Source of the DNA: Anaerolineae bacterium CG2_30_57_67
Lineage (GTDB): Bacteria > Chloroflexota > Anaerolineae > Anaerolineales > Villigracilaceae
Assembly (NCBI GenBank): GCA_001872455.1
Contig: MNXJ01000057.1
Location: 1 to 64,000, forward strand
Direction of reading: 5' to 3'
DNA: 64,000 nucleotides
Both the position numbers and the translations under genes were made by a program. Below are positions 35,113 through 43,464 of the stretch, piece by piece (positions within the stretch are counted from its first letter, which is position 1; the number at the start of each line of letters is the position of its first letter). A model generated the notes under the pieces. That model was not told the origin of the DNA, did no database searches, and saw nothing but the letters and a program-made list of their open reading frames with translations.

Positions 35113-35235
35113 ACAGGTAGACACGTAGACACGTAGACACGGAAACCCGTTTACCCGTTTACCTGTCTACCTGTTTACTTGTTTACTCGTTTACCTGCCT
35201 CCCCACCTCCTGCCACCTGACACCTGACACATCAA
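35113..35235 (+). repeat. Octamer array with switched orientation, purL-purQ gap
   Basis: Left arm units GTAGACAC/GTAGACAG; right arm units GTTTACCC, GTTTACCT, GTCTACCT, GTTTACTT. It ends in a CCACCTGACACCTGACAC stretch. The arms are inverted, so the whole gap can form a hairpin. No Shine-Dalgarno is left before purQ. Confidence 0.85.
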
Positions 35236-35237
35236 AC

Positions 35238-36026
35238 ATGAAACCTTCCGCACTGATTTTACAAGCCCGCGGCACGAACCGCGACCTAGACGTGGCCGAA
35301 GCCCTGACTTTGGCCGGCGCCGAACCGGTCTTTGCACCGCTGAACGAACTGCGCGCCGGGAAAAAACGTTTTTCCGATTATCAACTGCTCATTCTCCCTG
35401 GCGGATTTTCCTACGCCGACGCGCTCGGCGCGGGCAAACTGCTGGCGCTCGACCTGAACTCCTACTTTGCCGAAGAAATCGCCGCTTTTGTGGCTGCTGG
35501 CAAACCGGTCATCGGTATTTGCAACGGTTTTCAGGCGCTGGTTAAGTCGGGAATTTTGCCGGGTAGCACCGGGAAAGTGGAAGACGGCAAATCTTTGGTC
35601 ACATTAACTTTTAATGAACAGGGTCATTTCGAATGTCGCTGGGTAAATCTTGCCCCGATTTCGCAAAAATGTCTGTGGACACAGGCGCTGGACGAGAACA
35701 TTCTCTGTCCCATCGCTCACGGTGAAGGTAATTTTCAAGCGAACAGCGAATTGCGTATAACGGCGCTGACTCTCAGCGACCAAATCGCCTTGACCTATGT
35801 TTTGCCGGATGGCGCTCCTGCCCGTGGCGATTATCCCGCCAATCCCAACGGTTCAGCGCTGGATATTGCCGGAATTTGCAACCCGGCGGGCAACGTTCTG
35901 GGTCTGATGCCGCACCCGGAAAATCATATTCACCCCTGGCAGCATCCCCGTCACACGCGCGGCGAAATTGGCGGCAGCGGGCTGGCGTTGTTCCAAAACG
36001 GCGTTCAATATGTTTTGCGGGGTTGA
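35238..36026 (+). CDS. purQ: Phosphoribosylformylglycinamidine synthase, glutaminase subunit
   Basis: 262 residues. Class I glutamine amidotransferase fold with oxyanion block 'LILPGGFSYADALGAG', nucleophile C95 in 'VIGICNGFQAL' and catalytic His/Glu in 'GLMPHPENH'. Supplies ammonia to PurL. At 262 residues it is the longer type found with PurS-containing complexes. Preceded by a repeat-filled gap with no clear ribosome binding site. Confidence 0.96.
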   Translation: MKPSALILQARGTNRDLDVAEALTLAGAEPVFAPLNELRAGKKRFSDYQLLILPGGFSYADALGAGKLLALDLNSYFAEEIAAFVAAGKPVIGICNGFQALVKSGILPGSTGKVEDGKSLVTLTFNEQGHFECRWVNLAPISQKCLWTQALDENILCPIAHGEGNFQANSELRITALTLSDQIALTYVLPDGAPARGDYPANPNGSALDIAGICNPAGNVLGLMPHPENHIHPWQHPRHTRGEIGGSGLALFQNGVQYVLRG

Positions 36027-36165
36027 GAGTTGTTCAGCTATCCAGCTTTCCAGTTATCCAGTTTTCCGGTTGAAACTGAATAACCGCTTAACCAAACAAC
36101 CGGATAACCGTCCAACCGGAGCACTGGATAACCGTTGAACCGGATAACCATCTACCCCAACCACG
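36027..36165 (+). repeat. Octamer array with switched orientation, purQ-purC gap
   Basis: Left arm of CTATCCAG, CTTTCCAG, TTATCCAG, TTTTCCGG type units, right arm of CTGAATAACCG, AACCGGATAACCG type units, approximately inverted. Several units carry one-base length changes. GAGG at about 36164 is the ribosome binding site of purC. Confidence 0.85.
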
Positions 36166-36174
36166 AGGTTTTTT

Positions 36175-37134
36175 ATGATTTCACGTCAAAAATTACTCGA
36201 ACTGCTCCCTCTCGCCTGTGGCGAAACCGATTTGCCCCTGCCCGGCAAGCAAAGCGGAAAAGTGCGTGAGTGGTATCCGCTTTCGGGCGGCAGACGGCTC
36301 ATCGTCACCACTGACCGGCTTTCAGCCTTCGACCGGATTCTCGCCAAAGTACCATACAAAGGTCAGGTGCTGAATCAACTCTCGGCCTGGTGGTTTGAGC
36401 AGACGCGCGACATTCTTCCCAACCACCTGCTTTCCATCCCCGACCCGAATGCCGCCATCGTCACCGAAGTCGTCCCCATCCCGGTCGAGGTGATTGTGCG
36501 CGGCTTCATCAGCGGCGTGACTTCCACCGCATTGTGGTATCGCTACAATCTGGGCGAGCGCGAAATTTACGGCTATCGCTTCCCCGAGGGACTGCGGAAA
36601 AATCAGGCGTTGCCCGAACCGATCATTACGCCGACGACGAAAGGCGGCGCGAGCGGCCACGACGAGCGCCTGACTTGCGCCGAAGTGGTTTCGACCGGTC
36701 TGCTGGAGGCTGACGCCTGGCAACAGGTGCAGGCCGCCGCGCTGGCGATTTTCAAACGCGGACAGGATTTGGCACGCAAATCTGGCCTGATTTTGGTGGA
36801 CACCAAGTACGAATTCGGCATTGCCCCGGATGGCCGAATTTTGCTGATAGACGAAGTCCACACCCCCGATTCATCCCGCTTCTGGAAAGCGGACAGTTAC
36901 GAGGCGCATGTGGTGGCGGGCGAGGAGCCGGAAAACTTCGACAAGGAATTTGTGCGCCTGGCCTACGCCGAAAAGGGCTACCGCGGTGAGGGCGAAATTC
37001 CGCCCATGCCGGATGAATTGTGGGCGGCGGCTGCCGAACGCTACATCACCATTTACGAAATGCTGACCGGGCAGGAGTTCGTGCCGGGGAAGTATCCGGT
37101 CGAAGAGCGGCTGGCGCGGGCAGCAAACTGGTAA
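36175..37134 (+). CDS. purC: SAICAR synthetase
   Basis: Phosphoribosylaminoimidazole-succinocarboxamide synthase, 319 residues, the longer form. Blocks 'GKQSGKVREWY', 'VTTDRLSAFDRIL', 'EVIVRGFISGVTSTALW', 'PIITPTTKGGASGHDE' and 'LIDEVHTPDSSRFW' are diagnostic. Joins aspartate to CAIR. Lies directly before a PAICS-like purE, so the pair mirrors the fused animal enzyme, in order PurC-PurE. Confidence 0.96.
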   Translation: MISRQKLLELLPLACGETDLPLPGKQSGKVREWYPLSGGRRLIVTTDRLSAFDRILAKVPYKGQVLNQLSAWWFEQTRDILPNHLLSIPDPNAAIVTEVVPIPVEVIVRGFISGVTSTALWYRYNLGEREIYGYRFPEGLRKNQALPEPIITPTTKGGASGHDERLTCAEVVSTGLLEADAWQQVQAAALAIFKRGQDLARKSGLILVDTKYEFGIAPDGRILLIDEVHTPDSSRFWKADSYEAHVVAGEEPENFDKEFVRLAYAEKGYRGEGEIPPMPDELWAAAAERYITIYEMLTGQEFVPGKYPVEERLARAANW

Positions 37135-37195
37135 ACTGGACAACCGGTAAACAGGTAAACCGGTAAACAAGTAAACAGGTAAACAGGAAAACGAA
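37135..37195 (+). repeat. Octamer array, purC-purE gap
   Basis: About eight units of GGTAAACA/GGTAAACC/GGACAACC/AGTAAACA in one orientation. Fills the whole gap between the stop of purC and the start of purE. Confidence 0.85.
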
Positions 37196-37196
37196 C

Positions 37197-37682
37197 ATGA
37201 ACATGAACCCTTTGGTCATTATTTTGATGGGCAGCAAAGCGGATTGGGAGCATTGCCAAAAAATTGCGGCGGCCTGCCAGCAGTTTGGCCTGGAAACCGC
37301 GCTGCGGATTGGCTCGGCGCACAAGACGGCGGCGCACACGCTGAAAATTTTGCGTCAGTACGAGGCCGACCCGCGCCCGAAGGTTTACATCACGGTCGCC
37401 GGGCGCAGCAACGCGCTGAGCGGATTTACGGATGGCACGGTCAGCGCGCCAGTGATTGCCTGCCCGCCGCCATCCGATTCATTTGGTGGCGCGGATATTT
37501 ACTCGTCGCTGCGGATGCCCTCGGGCGTGGCCCCGGCGCTGGTGCTGGAGCCGCTCAACGCGGCGCTGTTGGCGGCGAAAATTTTCGGCCTGCAAAATGC
37601 CGACGTGCGCGAATCTGTGCTCCGCTTCCAGAGAAATCAGGCGGAGAAAATTTTGAAGGATGATGAAGAAATTGGAAATTAG
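37197..37682 (+). CDS. purE: AIR carboxylase, class II (PAICS-like) PurE
   Basis: 161 residues (ATG 37197; ATG 37203 also possible). Blocks 'ILMGSKADWEHCQKIAAAC', 'SAHKTAAHTLKIL', 'VAGRSNALSGFTDG', 'CPPPSDSFGGADIYSSLRMP' and 'AAKIFGL' match the carboxylase domain of animal PAICS much better than bacterial class I PurE (SAHRTP, GGAAHLPGM). Class II enzymes carboxylate AIR directly with CO2 and need no PurK, and no purK is in this operon. The class call is from remembered sequence and should be checked by alignment. Confidence 0.88.
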   Translation: MNMNPLVIILMGSKADWEHCQKIAAACQQFGLETALRIGSAHKTAAHTLKILRQYEADPRPKVYITVAGRSNALSGFTDGTVSAPVIACPPPSDSFGGADIYSSLRMPSGVAPALVLEPLNAALLAAKIFGLQNADVRESVLRFQRNQAEKILKDDEEIGN

Positions 37683-37688
37683 GAATTT

Positions 37689-39176
37689 ATGGACTTTTTG
37701 AGCGAATCTCCCCGTGAAGAATGCGGCATCATTGGCGTGTTTGCGCCCAACGAAGACGTGGCGCGCATGACGTTTTTTGGGTTGTTTGCGCTGCAGCACC
37801 GCGGGCAGGAAGCCGCCGGAATCGCCGTGGCCGACGGGCAGACGCTTTCGCTGTATAAAAATGTGGGGTTGGTGACGCAGGTTTTTCGCCCGTCCACGCT
37901 GGATGAACTGAAGGGGCATTACGCCATCGGTCACACGCGCTATTCGACGACCGGCTCTTCGCAAATTCGCAACGCGCAGCCGTTTATGATAGAGACAATG
38001 AACGGTCCGCTGGCGCTGGCGCATAACGGCAACCTGGTCAACTCGGCGGCGCTACGCGAAACGCTGCTACGGCAGGGCGTGGGATTTTCGTCGTCGTCGG
38101 ACAGCGAAGTGATGACGATGATGCTGGCGCGCGATTCGGGTGCGAGTTGGGAAGAACGCATCAAAGCGGCCATGCAGAAATGGGTGGGAGCCTACTCGCT
38201 GACGATTTTGACGCGCGACTGCGTGTATGCAGTGCGCGACCCATGGGGATTCCGCCCGCTGAGTGTGGGACCGCTGCCGGGCGGCGGATACGCTGTCGCT
38301 TCGGAGACGGGCGCCTTGCGGACGTTGGGCTGTGAAGCCATCCGTGATGTGCAGCCGGGCGAAATTGTGACGCTTTCGGCCAATGCGCTGACGGTGACGC
38401 AGGCGCTGGCTCCGATAAAACCCTCGGCGAAGTGTGTCTTTGAGTTCATCTATTTTGCCCGCCCCGACCAGACTTGGGACGGAGTCAACGTCCACGCCGT
38501 GAGGCAGAAGTTGGGCGAGGAACTGGCGCGCGAATTTGTCAGCGGGTGGGGCAGCGGATTGGGCAACGGATGGCCTGCGGCGGAACGGACAAACGGATAT
38601 GAAACGGATGCGCAGATGGCGGATGTGGTCATTCCGGTGCCGGATTCGTCCACCCCGGCGGCGATTGGGTTTGCGCGGGCGAGCGGTATCCCATACAACG
38701 ATGGCTTTGTCAAAAATCGTTATGTGGGGCGGACGTTCATTGAGCCGACCGATTCGCTGCGCAAGCGCGGTGTGGCGCTGAAATTCAATGTCATCAGCGA
38801 AAATGTGCTGAATAAGCGCGTGGTGGTGATTGACGATAGTATCGTGCGCGGCAACACGACCGGGCCGCTCGTCCGTTTGCTGCGGCAGGCGGGCGCCAAA
38901 GAAGTGCACATGTGCATCACCTGCCCGCCGATTGCGCATCCGTGTTTTATGGGCGTGGACATGGGAACGTACGCCGATTTGATTGCGCATCAGCGCACGG
39001 TGGAGCAAATTCGCAAAAAAGTGGGCGCGGATTCGCTCACTTTTCTTTCGCTGGAGGGGATGATGCGTGCTGTCGGTCAGGCGGATGGATTCTGTCAGGC
39101 GTGTTTTACGGGGAAATACCCCGTGCCGGTGGATTTGTTGAGCGTGAAGACCGGCTTCGAGCGAGGCGCAAAATGA
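37689..39176 (+). CDS. purF: Amidophosphoribosyltransferase, Fe-S type with propeptide
   Basis: First committed enzyme of the pathway, 495 residues. An 11-residue propeptide precedes nucleophile C12 in 'REECGIIGVF'. The four cysteines for the [4Fe-4S] cluster of the Bacillus-type enzyme are seen: in 'AKCVFEFIYF', 'IAHPCFMGVD' and 'GFCQACFTG'. PRPP loop 'VVVIDDSIVRGNTTG'. Residues about 288-312 ('SGWGSGLGNGWPAAERTNGY') are an insert encoded by a repeat of CGGATG/CGGAAC type (38550-38625). Seven bases after purE, with TAGGA as ribosome binding site. Confidence 0.96.
   Translation: MDFLSESPREECGIIGVFAPNEDVARMTFFGLFALQHRGQEAAGIAVADGQTLSLYKNVGLVTQVFRPSTLDELKGHYAIGHTRYSTTGSSQIRNAQPFMIETMNGPLALAHNGNLVNSAALRETLLRQGVGFSSSSDSEVMTMMLARDSGASWEERIKAAMQKWVGAYSLTILTRDCVYAVRDPWGFRPLSVGPLPGGGYAVASETGALRTLGCEAIRDVQPGEIVTLSANALTVTQALAPIKPSAKCVFEFIYFARPDQTWDGVNVHAVRQKLGEELAREFVSGWGSGLGNGWPAAERTNGYETDAQMADVVIPVPDSSTPAAIGFARASGIPYNDGFVKNRYVGRTFIEPTDSLRKRGVALKFNVISENVLNKRVVVIDDSIVRGNTTGPLVRLLRQAGAKEVHMCITCPPIAHPCFMGVDMGTYADLIAHQRTVEQIRKKVGADSLTFLSLEGMMRAVGQADGFCQACFTGKYPVPVDLLSVKTGFERGAK
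38550..38625 (+). repeat. In-frame degenerate repeat in purF
   Basis: Repeated AGCGGATTGGGC, AACGGATGGCC, GCGGAACGGAC, AAACGGATATG units, similar in content to the 37-bp repeat after purD. It encodes the Gly/Asn-rich insert of PurF and keeps the frame. Confidence 0.6.
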
Positions 39177-39192
39177 CAAAAGGAGGCGCAGG

Positions 39193-40536
39193 ATGAAGAT
39201 TCTTATCATTGGTTCTGGCGGGCGGGAACACGCGATGGCCTGGAAGGTGGCGCAGTCGCCCAGGTTGACGAAGTTGTACATCGCGCCCGGCAACCCGGGC
39301 ACAGCGCAGTGTGGCGAAAATGTGGCCTTGAATGTTCATGACCACGCGGCGGTCATCCGCTTTTGCCGGGAAAAACAAATTAATTTGGTGATAGTCGGCC
39401 CCGAAGCGCCGCTGGCGGATGGAATCGCGGATGCGCTGACCGGGGCCGGAATCCGCTGTTTTGGGCCGAGCCAGGCCGCAGCGCAGATTGAGTCCTCCAA
39501 AGCGTTTGCCAAAAACTTCATGGCGCGCCACCAAGTTCCAACGGCGCGCTTCGCCACATTCAGACGATTATCCGATGCGCTGGCGTATCTGGGGCAGGTG
39601 GAGTATCCGCTTGTGATTAAAGCCTCCGGCCTGGCGGCGGGCAAGGGCGTGATTTTGCCGGAAACAAAAGCCGAGGCCGAATCCGTTCTGCGGGAGATGC
39701 TCGAAGGCGGCGCGTTTGGCGCAGCGGGCAGCGAGGTGGTCATCGAAGAGCGGCTGACGGGCGTGGAAGTTTCGCTGATGGCGTTTACCGATGGAAAAAC
39801 GGTTGCCCCGATGCTGGCGGCGCAAGACCATAAACGGATTTTTGACGATGACCAGGGGCCGAATACCGGCGGCATGGGCGCGTATGCTCCCGCACCGATT
39901 TTGACCGCGGAACTGATGGATGAAGCCTTCGAAAGCGTGCTGAAACCGGCGGTGAGCGGCCTGTGGCTGGAAGGGAATCCGTTTGTCGGCGTGCTCTACG
40001 CCGGGCTGATGCTCACCCCGGACGGCCTGCGCGTGCTGGAGTTCAACTGTCGCTTTGGCGACCCGGAGACTCAGGCGGTATTGCCGCTGCTGGCAACGGA
40101 TTTGGTGGAAATTGCCAAAGCCTGCGTGGATGGAAAATTGGTTGAAACAGAAATCCGCTGGAAAGCGGGGGCGGCAGTCAGCGTGGTGCTGTCAGCGAAG
40201 GGCTACCCGGAAAAGACGCAGACCGGGCAGTTGATCTCAATTGGTGTCTTGCCCGAAAGCGCCGTCTGTTTCCACGCCGGGACGAAGGCCAACGCTGATG
40301 GCCGGTTGGTTACTTCCGGCGGGCGGGTTTTGGGCGTGACTGCCTGGGCGCAGACTCTGCCAATGGCGGTAGAATCGGCCTACGCGGCGGTGGGCCAAAT
40401 TCAATTTGACGGGATGCAATATCGCAAGGATATTGCCCGGCAGGCGTTATTCACGGATTTGAAAGCGGATGGCTGTGCGAAACGGAAAAGCGGATTTGAA
40501 AGCGGATGGCTACGCAAAGCGGAAAAGCGGATTTGA
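39193..40536 (+). CDS. purD: Phosphoribosylamine-glycine ligase with repeat-encoded tail
   Basis: GAR synthetase, ATP-grasp enzyme, 447 residues. 'IGSGGREHAMAWKVAQSP', 'IKASGLAAGKGVILP', 'NTGGMGAYAPAP' and 'LEFNCRFGDPETQAVLPLL' are clear. The normal end is around 'DIARQALFTDLK'; the last 25 or so residues (ADGCAKRKSGFESGWLRKAEKRI) are translated from the 37-bp tandem repeat that follows, and the stop lies in the third unit. AAAGGAGG precedes the ATG. Confidence 0.95.
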   Translation: MKILIIGSGGREHAMAWKVAQSPRLTKLYIAPGNPGTAQCGENVALNVHDHAAVIRFCREKQINLVIVGPEAPLADGIADALTGAGIRCFGPSQAAAQIESSKAFAKNFMARHQVPTARFATFRRLSDALAYLGQVEYPLVIKASGLAAGKGVILPETKAEAESVLREMLEGGAFGAAGSEVVIEERLTGVEVSLMAFTDGKTVAPMLAAQDHKRIFDDDQGPNTGGMGAYAPAPILTAELMDEAFESVLKPAVSGLWLEGNPFVGVLYAGLMLTPDGLRVLEFNCRFGDPETQAVLPLLATDLVEIAKACVDGKLVETEIRWKAGAAVSVVLSAKGYPEKTQTGQLISIGVLPESAVCFHAGTKANADGRLVTSGGRVLGVTAWAQTLPMAVESAYAAVGQIQFDGMQYRKDIARQALFTDLKADGCAKRKSGFESGWLRKAEKRI

Positions 40537-40563
40537 AAGTGGATGGCTGCGCAAAGCGGAAAA
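40453..40563 (+). repeat. 37-bp tandem repeat, three units, purD end and gap
   Basis: Units at 40453-40489, 40490-40526 and 40527-40563, each (A/G)CGGATTTGAAAGCGGATGG then CTGCGCAAAGCGGAAAA, nearly identical. Further decayed units continue to about 40612. The core GCGGATGGCTGCGCAAAGCG recurs inverted at 41223-41245, beyond the GxxExxY domain. Confidence 0.9.
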
Positions 40564-40631
40564 GCGCATGATGCGGAATACGGTGCGAGAGGACTGCGCG
40601 AAACGGAAAAACGGATGATTTTGGAGACTCT

Positions 40632-42263
40632 ATGACAAATACCCCCGGATTTGTGAAAACGAACTTTGATGATTTGACTTTCCTGGTCAATGGCCTTGCC
40701 ATGCGTACTCACAACGAATTAAAGCCGGGCCACAAAGAAATTTTTTATCAGCGCCGCCTGGCGGAATTGTGCCAACAGGAGGGCCTGGAAGTTGAAGTTG
40801 AGAAAAAAGTTGAAGTTTGGGTGGACGAGTCTTTGATTGGTTATCTCTATTTGGATTTGTGGGTGCAAGGTTGCTTGGTGCTCGAATGCAAGGCGTTTTC
40901 TCACCTGTTGACGATGGACGAAGTCGGCCAGGTGCTGACCTACTTGACCGCAACCAGCTCGCCGATTGGAATGTTGTACAACTTTGGCCGCTCGCGCTTG
41001 GAGCAGAAACGGCTTTTTAAGCCGCAAATTGTTTCAGACTGGCAAAAACATCTTTACCGGGTCATTCACAAGGCGCCGGGAATGAATCTGCCGCCCCTGC
41101 CACCCGCCAATTCTGATACTCCGGCGCGGAAATCCAGTGTTCCGCCGATTCGCTTTCGCGTGGCGGAAGGACGGCCTTTTTGTGTGGATATTCCGTCACC
41201 GGGCATGGCGGCCATCCGTTTGTCTGCTTCGCGTCAGCCATCCGCTCCCGATTCCGCCTACGCCGATTCCGGCGTTTCGATTGACGCTGGCAACCGCGCT
41301 GTAGAGTTGATGAAATTCGCCGTCCGTTCCACGTACACGCCCGCTGTTTTGGCCGGAATTGGTTCTTTCGGCGGGCTGCTCGATGCCTCGGCGCTGAAAA
41401 TCATGCAAAACCCGGTGCTAGTCGCCTCCACCGATGGCGTTGGCACCAAAGTCAAACTGGCGGCGCAACTGGGGCGCTATCGCGGCGTCGGGCAGGATAT
41501 TGTCAATCACTGCATTGACGATATTTTGGTTCAGGGTGCGCGTCCGTTGTTTTTTATGGATTATTTCGCCACCGCTCAACTGATTCCCGAACACACCGCC
41601 GAAATTGTGACCGGTATCGCCGAGGCGTGCCGGGCGGCGGGCATGGTTCTGCTCGGCGGCGAGACGGCGGAGATGCCGGGCGTCTATCAGCCGGGCGAAT
41701 TCGATGTTGCCGGGACGATTGTCGGTGTGCTGGAGCGGGAGCGGATTCTGCCGCGCACCGCCGAACTGCGGGCGGGGGATGCGCTGATTGGTCTGCGCTC
41801 CAGCGGTCCGCACACCAACGGCTTTTCGCTCATCCGCAAGGTTTTCGCCGACTCTGACCTGGAGACGGTTTTTCCGGAATGGGGTGTTTCCCTCGCCGAT
41901 GCGCTGCTCGCGCCGCATCGTTCTTATCTTAATATTTTGCAATCTGCCATCCGTGATCCGCATTTGAAGGCGTTGGCGCATCTCACCGGCGGCGGATTTA
42001 TCGAAAATATTCCACGCATTTTGCCGGAAACTCTCGATGCACGGGTTCATCTCGGCTCGTGGCCGCTTCCGCCGCTCTGGACGTTGATTCAGCAAAAGGG
42101 CGGCATCGCCACGGACGAAATGTACCGCGTCTTCAACATGGGCATCGGCATGGTGGCGGTGGTGGATAAAAACTTCGCCGCCGAATTTCAGCAACTCATC
42201 CCCGAACCGACCTTTATCATCGGCGAACTTGTCTCCGGCGCGGGCAAAACCCTGCTGGTATAA
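40632..42263 (+). CDS. purM: GxxExxY (PDDEXK-like) domain fused to AIR synthetase
   Basis: 543 residues in one open frame. Residues 1-140 are a GxxExxY domain: the naming motif is G33-H-K-E36-I-F-Y39, and the nuclease-like core is D75 ... E85-C-K87 (PDDEXK_3 type). Residues 141-207 are a low-complexity linker partly encoded by repeats. Residues 208-543 are complete PurM ('YADSGVSIDAGNRAVELMK', 'STDGVGTKVKLA', 'GGETAEMPGVYQPGEFD', 'LTGGGFIENIPRILP'). ATG 40632 has GGAG six bases upstream. An internal ATG at 41205 could start PurM alone but has no ribosome binding site. A functional link between the domains is unproven; the first may be an inserted cassette. Confidence 0.9.
   Translation: MTNTPGFVKTNFDDLTFLVNGLAMRTHNELKPGHKEIFYQRRLAELCQQEGLEVEVEKKVEVWVDESLIGYLYLDLWVQGCLVLECKAFSHLLTMDEVGQVLTYLTATSSPIGMLYNFGRSRLEQKRLFKPQIVSDWQKHLYRVIHKAPGMNLPPLPPANSDTPARKSSVPPIRFRVAEGRPFCVDIPSPGMAAIRLSASRQPSAPDSAYADSGVSIDAGNRAVELMKFAVRSTYTPAVLAGIGSFGGLLDASALKIMQNPVLVASTDGVGTKVKLAAQLGRYRGVGQDIVNHCIDDILVQGARPLFFMDYFATAQLIPEHTAEIVTGIAEACRAAGMVLLGGETAEMPGVYQPGEFDVAGTIVGVLERERILPRTAELRAGDALIGLRSSGPHTNGFSLIRKVFADSDLETVFPEWGVSLADALLAPHRSYLNILQSAIRDPHLKALAHLTGGGFIENIPRILPETLDARVHLGSWPLPPLWTLIQQKGGIATDEMYRVFNMGIGMVAVVDKNFAAEFQQLIPEPTFIIGELVSGAGKTLLV
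41223..41245 (+). repeat. Inverted copy of the purD-end repeat
   Basis: TCTGCTTCGCGTCAGCCATCCGC is the near reverse complement of GCGGATGGCTGCGCAAAGCGGA at 40503 and other units of the 37-bp repeat. With 40453-40563 it brackets the GxxExxY coding part. Confidence 0.7.
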
Positions 42264-42285
42264 ACCATCCAAAATCGGAAATCCT

Positions 42286-43458
42286 ATGAGTTCTCTCCCT
42301 TTGCGCTACGGCGCCAACCCCAACCAATCTCCCGCCCGCGTCTTCATGCGCGGCGAAGCCGATTTGCCGCTGACCGTGCTCAGCGGCGCGCCCGGCTACA
42401 TCAACCTGCTCGATGCGCTTAATTCCTGGCAATTGGTCAGCGAGTTGAAAGTCGCGCTCGGCCTGCCCGCCGCGGCCTCCTTCAAACACGTCAGTCCGGC
42501 GGGGGCGGCAGTTGCCACGCCGCTTTCGGCGACACTGCGCAAAATCTACTTTGTGGACGACCTGGAACTCTCGCCGCTCGCCAGCGCCTACGCTCGCGCG
42601 CGCGGCGCTGACCGCCTGTGTTCCTTTGGCGATTGGATTGCGCTCTCCGACACGGTGGATGTTTCCACCGCCCGCCTCATCAGCCGCGAAGTCTCCGATG
42701 GCGTGATTGCTCCCGCCTACGCGCCGGAAGCGCTGGAACTGCTCAAGAAAAAGAAACAGGGCAAATACACCATCCTGCAAATGGACGCCGCCTATCAGCC
42801 TGCCGCCAGCGAAACCCGCGAGGTTTTTGGCGTCAGCCTGGAACAGCGCCGCAACGAGCGCCTCGTCACCCCCGCCGATTTCGCCAACCTGGTTACCGCC
42901 AACAAAAACCTGCCAGCAGGCGCCCTGCGCGACCTGACCGTCGCCTGGATTACGCTCAAATACACCCAATCCAACTCCGTCTGTTTTGTCAAAGACGGGC
43001 AGACGATTGGCGTTGGCGCGGGGCAGCAATCGCGCGTGCATTGCGTGCGCCTGGCCGGAGCCAAAGCCGATTTGTGGCGGCTGCGACAGCATCCGGCGGT
43101 ATTGAATTTGCCCTTTCGCCCGGAGATTCGCCGCCCGGAGCGTGACAACGCCATTGACCAATTCCTGCGCGAGGATGTGACCCCCGCCGAAAAAGAATCC
43201 TGGCCGGAAATTTTCACTGCCACCCCGCAGCAACTCACGGCTGACGAAAAGCGCGCCTGGCTCGCCCAACTGAGCGATGTTTCGCTTGGCTCGGACGCTT
43301 TCTTCCCCTTTTCTGACAGCATTCACCGCGCCGCCGTTTCTGGCGTGAAATACGTTTTCGAGGCGGGCGGCTCGGCGCGCGACGCGGACGTTATCGCCGC
43401 CGCCGACCACTATCAGATGACGATGGCTTTCACCGGCGTGCGCCTGTTCCATCACTAA
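42286..43458 (+). CDS. purH: AICAR transformylase, stand-alone PurH C-terminal domain
   Basis: 390 residues from ATG 42286; the open frame starts earlier at 42229 but overlaps purM. The sequence corresponds to the formyltransferase half of PurH: 'LRYGANPNQSPARVF', 'FKHVSPAGAAVA', 'SDTVDVSTARLISREVSDGV', 'NSVCFVKDGQTIGVGAGQQSRV', 'SDAFFPFSDSI' and 'FTGVRLFHH'. It lacks the IMP cyclohydrolase half, which is a separate gene at 44291. Converts AICAR to FAICAR with 10-formyl-THF. Confidence 0.93.
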   Translation: MSSLPLRYGANPNQSPARVFMRGEADLPLTVLSGAPGYINLLDALNSWQLVSELKVALGLPAAASFKHVSPAGAAVATPLSATLRKIYFVDDLELSPLASAYARARGADRLCSFGDWIALSDTVDVSTARLISREVSDGVIAPAYAPEALELLKKKKQGKYTILQMDAAYQPAASETREVFGVSLEQRRNERLVTPADFANLVTANKNLPAGALRDLTVAWITLKYTQSNSVCFVKDGQTIGVGAGQQSRVHCVRLAGAKADLWRLRQHPAVLNLPFRPEIRRPERDNAIDQFLREDVTPAEKESWPEIFTATPQQLTADEKRAWLAQLSDVSLGSDAFFPFSDSIHRAAVSGVKYVFEAGGSARDADVIAAADHYQMTMAFTGVRLFHH

Positions 43459-43464
43459 AATCAT

